From Apostichopus japonicus (lineage: Eukaryota > Echinodermata > Holothuroidea > Aspidochirotida > Stichopodidae), in assembly GCF_037975245.1 (NCBI RefSeq), contig NC_092561.1:13825001-13889000 (forward strand): DNA of 64,000 bases, in the 5' to 3' direction. Shown in pieces: positions 34,115 to 46,200 of the stretch. Both the position numbers and the translations under genes were made by a program. Below the pieces are notes generated by a model. It made no database searches and was not told the origin of the DNA. It worked only from the letters and a program-made list of their open reading frames with translations. How positions within the stretch are numbered: position 1 is the stretch's first letter; each line of letters opens with the position of its first letter.

Positions 34115-34547
34115 ACTTGATTGTAGGGGTGCGTCGATTTGCTAAGAAAGCCTGACACAAACTAACTGCAAACATCAAAAACGAAATAATAATAACATCA
34201 TACCTACATATTCCAACCTAGACGTCCCTATTACCTTGCTTTAAATTATAGAAAATTAATATATGATCAATTTTGTCATCTCTACGCGACTTTCTTGATA
34301 ATATGTAGTTGTTACTTCCTAAAATACAGTTCAACCATGTTTCTGTTGTTGTAATATCGATACTTTAGCATTTCGTAAAATATAGCAATGCATATATGCA
34401 AGTAATTACACGGAGCTATTAGCCTACATGGTTATTATCAACACTATGAGGAATGTAAAAATAAAATTAATAACAAGGCTTTTCATCTTGAGCGTAAGGT
34501 CTATTTTATGTTTAACTTTTGATGCCTACAGATATTGTAATACTTAC

Positions 34548-34790
34548 TGGAATAGATTCCGTCAAAGATGCAAAGAGTTTCAATTCACCTTAGGCTGATC
34601 TGTATAATGAATCCTATACATTTGGTTTGGATATCTAATAATGTCGTTCCTTGATTCTGCAACCGGGTTTTTCCATCTATCGATCACGGTGTATGATTCT
34701 TTATTACTAAACAAGCACTCATTGCTATTGTATCGAATTTTCTGATAAGACGCATGAACCGTTTTCAATAGGCCTATTCATGGTTGTAGT
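34548..34790 (-). other. Putative caspase B first exon, alternative 1
   Basis: Minus-strand exon-like block with donor CCA|GTAAGT (last base 34548). Contains an ORF (34768-34580) that stops before the donor; the frame is not conserved in the other two copies. Confidence 0.35.
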
Positions 34791-35283
34791 ATATTGTAAA
34801 CTGTACAATATATATAGTATATCGAAAATTACACAATAATTCCGTCCACGTAGGCCTATTCATGGTGGTACACAATAGTTTGACGACATTGTATTAAAGT
34901 CAATGAGGGAAAATACGTGGTTTAAATTTAGACAGGGCTTTTGTGACACCATGTTGCCACATAGACGTTCTGATTACTGTGCAGTAAATTATAAAATGAA
35001 AATATGATCAAATTTGTCCATCTCAATGCGACTTTCTTGATAATTTGGAGTTGTTATTTTGTGTAATTATATTCAACTACGTTTTTGTTGTTGTCATATG
35101 CGCTACTTTAGCAAGTTGTGAATTATAAAACCGATAGCGACACGGAGCTATTAGTCTACATGGTTTTTATCAGTACTATGAAGAATGTAAAAGAATATAA
35201 TTATTATTAACAAGGTTTTTCATCTTGTGGCTTCAGTAATTTTATGTTGAATTTTTGGTGCCTTCATGTATTGTGATACTTAC

Positions 35284-35525
35284 TGGAATAGATTCCGCCA
35301 AAGATGCAAAGAGTTTCAATTCACCTCAGGCTGATCTGGATAATAAACCTATACAGTTGGCTTGGTTATCTAATAATGTCGTTCCTTGATTCTGCAACCG
35401 GGTTTTTCCATCTATCGATCACGGTGTATGATTCTTTATTACAAAACAAGCACTCGTTGCTATTGTATCGTATTTTCTGATATGACGCATGAACAGTTTT
35501 CAATAGACCTATTCATGGTTGTAGT
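35284..35525 (-). other. Putative caspase B first exon, alternative 2
   Basis: Same block; donor CCA|GTAAGT with last base 35284. The reading frame seen in alternative 1 ends earlier here at a TAA. Confidence 0.35.
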
Positions 35526-36035
35526 ATATTGAAGTAATAGATAAAAAATTTCGGTCATCAAATGTTTGCTTGCTACAACTTAAGGTGTTCGAAATCTCCG
35601 TCCATGCATGCCTATTCATGGTGGTACACAATAGTTTGACGACATTGTATTAAAGTCAATGAGGGAAAATACGTGGTTTAAATTTAGACAGGGCTTTTGT
35701 GACACCATATTGCCAAATAGACGTTCTGATTACTTTGCAGTAAATTATAAAATGAAAATATGATCAAATTTGTTCATCTCAATGCGACTTTCTTGATAAT
35801 TTGTAGTTGTTATTTTGTTTAATAAAATTCAACAACGTTTTTGTTGTTGTCATATACGCTACTTTAGCAAGTTGTGAATTATTAAACTGATAGCAACACG
35901 ATGCTATTAGTCTACATGGTTTTTATCAGTACTATGAAGAATGTAAAAGAATATAACTATTAACAAGGCTTTTCATCTTGCGGCTAAGTAATTTTATGTT
36001 GAATTTTTTGTGCCTACAGATATTGTGATACTTAC

Positions 36036-36275
36036 TGGAATAGATTCCGTCAAAGATGCAAAGAGTTTCAATTCACCTTAGGCCGATCTGTATAATGAAT
36101 GTACAGTATTCAGTTTGCTTGGTAATCAAATAATGTCGTTCCTTGATTCTGCAATCGGGTATTTCCATCTATCGATCACGGTTTATGATTCTTTATTACA
36201 AAACAGGCACCCGTTGCTATGGTATCGTATTTTCTGTTATGACGCATGAACCGTTTTTCAATAGGCTTATTCAAG
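36036..36275 (-). other. Putative caspase B first exon, alternative 3
   Basis: Same block; donor CCA|GTAAGT with last base 36036. The frame carries several stops, which supports a non-coding role. Confidence 0.35.
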
Positions 36276-36299
36276 GTTGTAGTATTTTGACGTAATACC

Positions 36300-37850
36300 G
36301 CATCGATTGGCTGATCAAGTAATGGGTAGTGATAATTTCTACATGCCTTTCATTTTAATAGTTAATAAAACGTCCCTGTTGGGAAAGGAGAGGGGAGTTT
36401 TGGACTACACGAAAAATCCTACACTTCCATCACTTGAAGACAATGTAAAGAATCCTCGCTGGGCACTGCATTTGACAATTTGTCATAGACCAGCGAGATA
36501 ATGTCGACTTTATTAATAACAGGTTTGTAAGTTGTGCACACACATTGATGTATGTTAACGCTCCATATAAATTCGTCTGTGGGTTTCACGGCAAAATATA
36601 ATATGCTCTCTCCAAAAGATGGATTTTTAATTAGCGTTATCTTTTGTATCAAACTGTGACCTCAAAATTGTGCATAACAAAATGGAAAAGTGACCAAACT
36701 CAAACAAAGGTCAAGTCTGGCCAAATAGGTGAGAACAAAAATCGGGGCTGACGGACCTAAACCTAGATGGGTGTGTTAGGGAGGGATCCCCAGACCATTT
36801 TACATAGGTTTCAATGACTTCAGTGCAGCCTCTATTCTGTTATAAACAATCTTGTATTTACCTATGGCCCTTCTGCAGTCGGGAAATTGAAATTAAAAGT
36901 CCAGTAAAAAACATTTCATTAAAAAGAATGTTGAAGGTTACATGTACAAGAGATAGTTTAGAGAGAGCTTCAATAGAATATAAATTTACAAGTTACCAAC
37001 TATTACAATTTGCGGAAGCCTCACCTTGGATTACAATCATTTAAACGTTATGCAATCGACAAACTTACACCTGATTATGAGGGCTTGTTTGACGCTTACA
37101 GTTGTTTACATTTTCATGACCATATTCCTTGAATGAAAACGATCAACAAATGATGGTTACTCTAAACGAAATGAAATATATTTCACACGATAAAAAGGTA
37201 TGTTTTGATTCGCTTAGACCTTCTTCGTTTGTTGCGAATTAGAGGTGGTTTTTAGAAAGTATTTTGGGTGCTTTGTGTGATATTCCAGTCCTTGGTTTTA
37301 ATATAGTGTGTATAGATGAATTTGACAACCACCTGTGGTGAAAGCAAGTTTATGTTCGAGACTTGTCCTGTCACTGAATGGAGGTAGTGGCGCTGTTATA
37401 TATAGATGATTCTGCGGCATGATTTCGTCTTTAGAGGCTTTTCTTGAACTTCGTGACTTTTTGCTCAAGACCGTACCTGACAAACGTAACTTTCCGTCAA
37501 ATTGCCTTGCGCTTACCCATTTGGGTAAAACCTCTCTGCCACTGGGCACCTAATCCAGCAGCAATGGCATTGATCGGCAGTGGAATTACACTGCAGTGGC
37601 GTGAACAGGATTTCGTAGGTGTGCACGGAGAGGATTTGAATTTCATACGACTGACTTTAATTAGGGGATGACGTTTTGGAAAGTGCAAGAGGTGAAATTC
37701 GATTTACATCTGAAACTTCTACAGCCTCCCGGTCTCCATCTCCTTAACCCTCCCCAACCCCTACCCTTAATCTGATCTTTGACATACATCCTAGTAAAGT
37801 TGAATTATGTACTTATGTACGTCCGTATTTCTGGGTACCGTGTAGTTATT
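36300..37850. other. Boundary region between units B and C
   Basis: 36330-36650 matches 15730-16090 in unit A. 36650-36890 is related to 19060-19260. A hAT-end-like CAGTGGCGTGAACAGG occurs at about 37595. From about 37855 the sequence follows 17710 onward (unit C begins). No gene seen. Confidence 0.45.
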
Positions 37851-38509
37851 TCCCAGGACGAATAAGTGTAATTTGCATAACCGGGCGGGATGTATAGTTT
37901 GTGAGTGTAGGGGTCTTTTCGCTCAAAAAAGGACAAAAAGGCATTGATAGAGTTGCTCTTTAATGCACAGACAACGGTTAACTGAAAGGAAATCTAAAAT
38001 TAATATATTAAATTCATTTCTCAACTTAGATCAAGAAAGGAAAAGATAATACTAATCCAATGACAATACTTAATCATCCAGAAAAACATGTGAGTCCAAA
38101 ACTAATCCCGAAAACATAATATAACACAGGTTCCTAATGAAGACTCAAGTATGGCAAATAAATTGGTCAGATCAATTGTAACCAGATAGCTTCCCTTAAA
38201 GTCAAACCACAACTTTGCAATAAATAAATTAAAGGATCACAATCACACTTGCATTGTAACCGATCCACATGAAAACAATATCATGGTGTAGACCTAAAAT
38301 AACACAATTTATTCGTAACATGCCCTTGAAAACATCTTCATCGATTGTCGTCTGCATGGACAAACCAAAATACAAAATACATTGAGGTTTCGATGACTTC
38401 AATGCACTTGACTTCTGCTTGTTAGTATAACCAGAACTAGCTGTTAAAATACCTCTATTGCATGATAAACACAGTTCAGTGTACTGTACGTGGCTATGCA
38501 CACCTCCAC

Positions 38510-39396
38510 TTAAAGCAATAGGGGTATTGTACTCAATGCTATGAATCCACATACCAAGTATTAGAGGTATCCACGATTTCCATCGTTAGATATCATGTAA
38601 AAGGTTTTTCACAGTTTGACCCCTGGTGACCAATAGGAGATTTGACCTCACAAGCAATAGGATTCTTGTACTCAATATGACAAATCCATATATCATGTTT
38701 GACAAGTATCCATGATTTCTACCATGAGAAATCATGTTTTGAATGTTTTCAGGCCTCGACAAATATTTTTTAAAAGTACTCCGTGGCGACCGTGGCTAAA
38801 ATTCTACTCGCTAAATTGCACTCGCCAGTAGGCCTATGATTGTTGTTCAAGTCTCCAAAGTACATATCTGCAACAGCAATACTTTCTACGAACAAAGGTT
38901 AGGCAGTTAGGCAGATTACATGGTGCTACGTAATAGCGCATTGGAAAGTCATGTTTCTTTTCAGTATGAAATTTAAACTTAAAACAATGAAAATCTGAGG
39001 TTGTATGAACATCTATCTTCCAAAATTCCCAGCAGCAACAACAGCGAACCTTTCTCAAAACTCCATAAATTTTGTACTGAACGTGTACCAACTAAATACT
39101 AAATATGAGATTTTGACCTCTAGTGACCCCAAATGGACTTGTACCTCCACCAAAAAATTGGGAGTGTGAACTCAATGTGGTACTCCTTCACACGATATGC
39201 GAGATTGGTCCAAGTTCACCTCCTTGAGATATCTTGTTTACAAGGTTTTCACTATTTGGCCCCTGGTGACCCCAAATGACCTTTGACCTCCCCACAAAAT
39301 CATAGAGTTTTTCTACTCAATATGTTACTCATATACACCAATAGAAGATTGGTCCAAGCTTCCCTTCTTGAGATGTCGTGTTTACAAGCGAGTCGT
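38510..39396. repeat. Satellite-like TGACC repeat monomers with an insertion
   Basis: Degenerate monomers of roughly 120-150 bases share tttcacagtttgacccctgg, a tgtactcaat segment and an atccatgatttc or gagatatc segment (38520-38620, 38620-38750, 39110-39240, 39240-39396). 38755-39105 interrupts them with unrelated sequence. The array ends in a CA microsatellite. Confidence 0.6.
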
Positions 39397-39442
39397 CACA
39401 CACACACCCACACACACACACAAGCAAGCACACACACACACT
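39397..39442. repeat. (CA)n microsatellite
   Basis: Imperfect CA dinucleotide run at the end of the TGACC repeat array. Confidence 0.9.
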
Positions 39443-39982
39443 CTTCGCCTGCATGAATGCATACGTTACGATTATCATCGAAACCAAAAATGAAATTTAA
39501 CACGTAAACTGCCCCTTCCATTTCATGATCACTGCTGCTAAATTTAGAAAAAATGCATAACTAAAGTCATGCTCCAAAAAGTTAAAAGTAAGCTTAGACA
39601 ATCTTTAAGCAAACAAAGCCCCATGCCAAACAACAAATAACTCATCTCCCCCATGATTAAACTCTTGGCATTCTAATGTTGCTAAAAAGTATCCCATTTA
39701 TTCACACATCTAGTTTAAACTTGATCAGATTTACGATGTAGGAGGAGTTAGCGAAACACTTTTTCTCACAATTTCGGACAAGATGACCTCAGACCTCAAT
39801 TGAACTTGACTTCGACCATTTTAAAACCACATAAGTGTTATGTAAAAATGTGTCCCATTATTCTCTACATATTAATTGGCGTGATGCCTTATCTTAAATG
39901 TTGAAAAGCAGAAATCGTCTTAAAAAACATTTGTACGTCTCTTGACCTTTGACCTACGACGTCCTATCACACAGAAACGAGT

Positions 39983-40248
39983 TTACATGATCTGGCAATT
40001 TGAAAAGTAGCCAGACTGTTGGTCAGTAAGACGTAACTGCCTAGTCAGCTTTGAGAGAAAACACGGCATCTGTTTTCTTTCTTCTGGTTCAGGATTACCA
40101 GGCACTTCTAAAGTCCTTTCAGACACCAACTTATTCACAACAGTCAGCATCTGTACAAAATCTTCTTTATTTCCGAATTGATTGAGAACCCTGCTAAGGT
40201 CTTGAATAAACCAGGTTCCTTTGTACAATTCACGAATTGAGAAGTAAC
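39983..40248 (-). CDS. Caspase C exon 4: p10 subunit with extended C-terminus
   Basis: 266 bp after acceptor TTTGCAG; GT completes the Gly codon. YFSIRELYKGTWFIQDLSRV, then TVVNKLVSERTLEVPG, then MPCFLSKLTRQLRLTDQQSG and YFSNCQIM. Family members normally end soon after LTRQL; the tail after TDQQ matches flank sequence near 18690 in unit B. Confidence 0.9.
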
Positions 40249-43200
40249 CTGCAAAGAAATGAATTAAGATTTAATTGATAAAGACACAAAAAACTTCATT
40301 ATTGTTTTATGCATAAATGTAACATAACTTCCAGTTGCATTTGAGTCCATTAATATAATGCTTAAAATGTGAGTAGCAGGAAAGTATGTACGTATGTTAT
40401 ATCAATGCTCTTTACCCGGTACGTGGAATACATAAAAAAAAACGCCAATTACGATTGAAACTATTAAAATTTCATTAGTAAGAATGAAGTTTAGTTTAAA
40501 CGTCCCAATCAAATATTTTTTAACGGCTTGGTTATCAGATATTTACGAGAAAAAGTTAGTTAGGGTTAGAAATGTTGTTTTATTGATACCGGGACCGGGA
40601 TTAATGAGGACATCCTACAGCCCCGACTGTTTAAGCTAGGAGTGAACTTATTAGGGAGGTTCCGAGGCGAGTATTTTTTTTTTTTATTTTATTTTTTTTT
40701 TTATAAAGGATTGATGTTGCGCTGGGGTCGATGAAGCCGACTTTCAGGTCCTCCCCAGCAAAATAGTAAATTTAAGATTTAAAAGGCGCATTCTTGGAAA
40801 TTTTTAGACTACAAATTAGTCTATAAGTATCTCCAAATGCAAAGTTGTGCTAATAAATACAATTTATTTCCTTATGAGGTTGAAATAGGGGTGTTCACTA
40901 GTAGCAGTTGGCTAAATCTTTTGGGCTGAATGAAGAGAATGTCATCGACTTCCTCAAATTCCTCCGCCTGACGATGGCAGTTGTGGGAGGGTTGTTGGGG
41001 GTCATGACAAATTAGAGATAGGAGGTCTCGAGTCTGACTAATCAGAGGAAGACCTTTCCTTTCTTCACAAATATATTCTTACTGTTGAAGTATTTCTCCA
41101 ACTTAAAATAGGATAGGCCTATTCAATATGTAGCAGTCTCGACTAAGTTTCATTATGTAGTGGTAGACAATTCTGCCACCTGCAAAAAATTCTTCAAACT
41201 ATCGTATGATATTTCATTTCTGGTGTTGGTGATTAAGTGATGAAGCCGTGGCATATAGGAAGCTTTATAGGAAGCTTTAGTGGCATTATTGACATATAGG
41301 AAGCTTCACAAAAGGTGTGTGAGGAGCTAGCTAGCTGGGTGTGGGCCCTTTGTCACAATTTAGGCAGGCTGGCACATTTATTATCTTCAAAGTGAAGAAT
41401 TAAAGCAAACCAAAATGTTCTTGACCCGTTTGAAAGCTATGACATCACATCATACGTTCACATAAATTGTTACAGTGACTTAAAACTTAAATTTCATTAT
41501 CATATCTGAATCACAAGAGCATTGCAGTATTGCATATTAGACCGCTGGTTGAGTTATATCTTAACCTAGTATAACGTCCCTTTTCTAGAATGCACATGAG
41601 TTTGTCGCATCGTAGAAACTCGAGAATTAGACTACCTCTCAAAGAGATGTTAAAAGAAAGTCCAGAAGAAAATTATTTTTGACTGATTTGACAGTCTTTC
41701 AATACTCTGCATTACAGTGAAAGTACGAATGCAAAGCCATTAGCCCGAGATGAGACATGTACTTCGTAATTCGAATATGGACTTGAGTACTAAAGAAACT
41801 GCCCCTGACAAAGTTACGTCAAGTTGAACACTCATATTTATTTCAGCCTTTTAAGTTCTAACGTGAAACCGCTTTGCGAAATAACAAACCAGTTGTAGAC
41901 GTTTTGAGTATCTACAGACCTTGGAGAGGTAACCTTGTTCAATGCAATTGGTAGGGTGTTTTTGGAGATGTATAACCTTTTGTCGTTTAGCTCTATTTCT
42001 ACGTTATACACTTGGACAGGTATACTTAAGTCCACCTACCATCTGAAGAAGAATAACTTATAAGAAAGTCAGCCTCAGTCGGAATTGTAACTCTCACTCC
42101 AGCTGATGTCTCAAAATCCTTCGCGGGGGCGCCCAACGGCACTGCTTGACTCGGAATTTCAGCCTTTCCTCCACGACAAGCCTGCGAAAATAGAAGGGCA
42201 GTAAACAGAGTAAATTTGCTTATCAATAGAAACTATAGGAAATATAGCGTATCAACTCTAAATAGCTGAAAGATATCAAAAGTTAACCATTTAAAATAGT
42301 TACAAGATAGAGATAGATGAAGTTTCGTTAGGCAGACGCATAGCCAAACTGCATTGTCCTCTTTCTCAGCCCACTTTAAGATTAAGTATTCAGGACACCA
42401 TGTGTATTTCAAACGTTGTTGTATAAGGGACAAAACCTGCACACTGTTTTAGTCATCATTCGTGACTTGCAACACGAAAGCAAGAAGGTTATGTAAAAAT
42501 ATCATTTTTATTTTTATTATTGTCATCTTTAATGATGGTAGTCCTGCTCAGTGCAGAAGCACTGATTTCCAGAGTATCCCTCATTAGTTCTGGAAGCCTA
42601 TACTTATTAACAGTTGAGGTGTTAGGACTTATTTGTTTTAAATATAGCGCACATATAAGTATCGTTTTTTTACTAAAACAAAAGCAACCGTGCTGTGACA
42701 AAGGAAATCTGATTTGTTAACCATATTTGATAACTCCTATACTATAATACCAGTGTTTGCTCTTATTTTAGCTATCTACTTTTGATTACATAATTTTCAA
42801 CATTGTACCATGCCTAAAATTATAATGTCTCTCAAAACTGTTCCGCGCTTTTCCCAAATAAATGATCTCTAGGACGACATTGGTGTCATTTGAGTGCGGG
42901 GTGGGTAGGGTGCTTGTGTGAGAGGGTTTAGATACAAAATAAGACTGTCATCTGTAAACACAGAATATCGATTTACTCACAATGAGCATATTAGGCTCAA
43001 CAGAGACGTTACAAAGAACGATAGGATACACTGACGCTCAAGACCTAAAACGTACGGATAACACTGACACATAAAAACACAAAAGCAGCACAGATTGAAG
43101 ACAGAAAACATGCAGATTGACAGGAACATACAATAAATAACTCCACAGTAACAAACACAACGAATCTCAAAGTATTTTGATGAAAACACGATAGCAGAAA

Positions 43201-46200
43201 TGAACGAATTCAAAGAGCTACGATAAGTACATGTGTACCCTTAATCGACCAACGCCTTCAGTCCCAAGATAACGTAACTTAATCCTTATTATGATAAAGA
43301 GTATATAGGCTTGGACTAACAAAAACTGGTTTAGCTAGTTAGGCGAAACGTTTCCGCGAGAACACTCACTATAGAAAAAGTGGTAACCAATGCAGATCAG
43401 AATTATGTTGCCTTTCACATCAATCTTGTCTGCAATAACGTTTACTGATGTGATTTTTCCGGTAACCTACGTAGGATATACAACTTACACATCTTTTACG
43501 ATAGGAGTATAAATTACGTGGAGCCACCTTTTGCAAATGTGTCATGTCATAGTGCAACTTCGGATGGTGGGGAGGGAGGGGGTGTAATATCATTAATTAT
43601 CTTGGTTTTTTAACACCTTTTCAATGAGAATGTAATCAGACCAATACACAAATATCAGTATCATGACAAATGAAGGCATCAAAACTCAAGCTCATGTCCA
43701 CTTTATGCTTCCTAAAGTGTTCAGTTTCATATATGAAGAAACGTTAAAATGTAACATCTACCTACAGAAATACGGTTTCTCTACGCTGTTGGCGGCGTTG
43801 CTCATCGCGAGCATCACTCTAGCCTAATTTTTTACTACCTTTGTCTGGCTTAGTAATACCTAGTTGCATAGTTAAATGTCACGTACTTATACATGAAACG
43901 TTGGAGGGTGCTAGCATAATTTTGTTTCTTCAGTAGTTATTATGCTACAAAGGATGGGGCTGCGTTTAGACCGGATTACAAGAAAATTTGCATAGCACTC
44001 TTCAGATTTGAGAGAATCTTTGATGTTTTCTTCCACAGGCTGAAAAGTCCAGGATCATATTGGAAGTTATACCAGACCTCTTGAAAAAAATCCACTAAGT
44101 CGGCACATGGAAACACAAACAAAATGAACTTCACCAGACTGATACACCCTCAGCCCTTGTTTCTATACATTGGGATTGTTTAGCCATTTAGGTTGCTCGA
44201 CATAACAAAGGAGAAGGCACTTGCTGTTCCAGAACGTAAATTACAAGGCAATCGAAGAATCCAGTTACTGCAAACATTTTTTACATCAAACATTTAATTC
44301 ATCCAAACATGTGACCACGTAGTTCCAATATGTGACCGCAAAATTGTTTCCTTCAACCCGCCCACCACCCCCCCCCCCCAAAAAAAAATATATATATATC
44401 AAAGGAAATGTGTTTTGAAACCAACAACATAAAAGATGACGGTCTCATTCTATCAAATTTGCAGCTTATTATTATTGAGGGGTCTAAGGTGGCTAGAACT
44501 GAGAACTTAGGAGTATACATCGATGGCAATTTGACCTTTTCGTGCCACGGCTCAAGGGTATTTATCAAAGTTTATTATATAGTATATAGTGTGGCTAACG
44601 TTTTGTATTTCTTTAACAAAAGTGCTAAGAAAATGTATTCAAAACTACTATTCTACCACTGGCTGATACCATTTGTAATATATTGTACAAAGACAACGAA
44701 ACAATGATGAAGTTTCTTAAATACACATCAGCTATATTTAATTTAGATTGCAATATAATTTTAGAAAACTAAATGCTGCTGCAAGAACTGAGTTTAAAAG
44801 AATTGCTTAATGAATCAAAATCACCCTTTGTAAACTCTACTAAAAAGTGTCCTGCAAAAAAATCGAACAGAAATCTAAGAAATCCCCACATCTTACTAAA
44901 ATACAGAGCACAAATTTACATAAACTCTTTTATATACCTTTCTGCTTGCTACATTCCATCCGAGTCCTTAGAATTTTTGTTAGAGTGTTTGTTATATCGT
45001 TTATAGTTTACTTTTGTAAGTAGTTTATATGATATCCTATCAACTTAACATGTTTGTCTCTTTTATATTCGTTTTTCTTCCTGTCAACGAATTTTATGAC
45101 TCCACTTTATAAATTTTATATTTATACTGGAATGAATAAATAAATAAAATAATAGAAATAACAATAAAAAAATAGAAAGAATAAGTACATGGTTTAGTAC
45201 AACTTGAGCAAGAGCACAGTTGTTTCCAACTTTAAGAATGAGGATTCACGCGAGGTTGGGTTAGGTATTATGAGTGTGCCTGTGAGCAATAGAAAAATTT
45301 CACAAAGAATACAAAATGTGACATAAATTTAGTACTTTAGAAACGATAAATAATAATAATAGCACAGTTACGATGCATGACTTGCGATGCATCATTCAGG
45401 ACACGGCGTCTACCAATACACTAGTTACTGAGCTTTATAAGGGTCCATATCTTTACACCAGGGAGCATCCATCCCGCCATGTCATGCGAATTGACTCCCT
45501 GAACAATTTAATACACACTATCGTGATGACCTGGATGAAGGTTAATTTCTTTATACACATTGCTTATATTTGCATCGTATGTTAGTGTTCAAAAGCGAAA
45601 GCTTCCAAAAAGTTTGAAGGATACTTATAAACTAATGTCACAGACATTTCACGTGTAACACTAACTTGAAAATGTAGAATTGCAAACAATTTTCCTTAGT
45701 CTATGCACTTCAGAGTTCCTATCTAACAGATAGGAACTCTGAAGCCACTTACGCCACTGGAACAGTTATTTTTGCAAAAGCATTTGTTCACATTTTTAGG
45801 AAAACGGAATCAAAAGTACCACATTATGGTTTTACATAACTCTAAGCAATGAAATTGATTATGATTTAGCAATTTAGCACGTAAATAAATGTACAGTACC
45901 ATAACTAAGATAATTAAGTTAATTAAAATTAAAATTTTCAAATAGCAGTATGCAATTCGATTGATGTGCAAATGGAAGGTATATTTTCTTGTTTGTCAAT
46001 TTAGAAACTGAATAAAGTGTGTTCGCAATAGAATAATTTGATGATATTATGCAAACTTCGACTCTATTAATATAAATGTATTTTAAAATCGCACAATGTG
46101 TGTTGTGAAACATCTAGGTAATAATAGTTGTATGTTTTTTGGGGAGAATTTTTTATAGATTCATTCATTAATGTCTTTGAAATTGAACAGCAGAGACAAG

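Larger units (their letters stand above)
34234..36300. repeat. Tandem triplication of an about 755-bp block containing the exon-like segment
   Basis: Three head-to-tail copies, roughly 34234-34860, 34861-35615 and 35616-36300. Spacing is about 755 bp as judged from the shared tggtacacaatagtttgacg (about 34866 and 35620). Units A (14840-15720) and C (54340-55070) have about one and a half copies. Confidence 0.85.

Noticed and set aside
38510-39442. CRISPR-like array
   Set aside because: Degenerate monomers without constant repeats or unique spacers, in a eukaryotic genome context.
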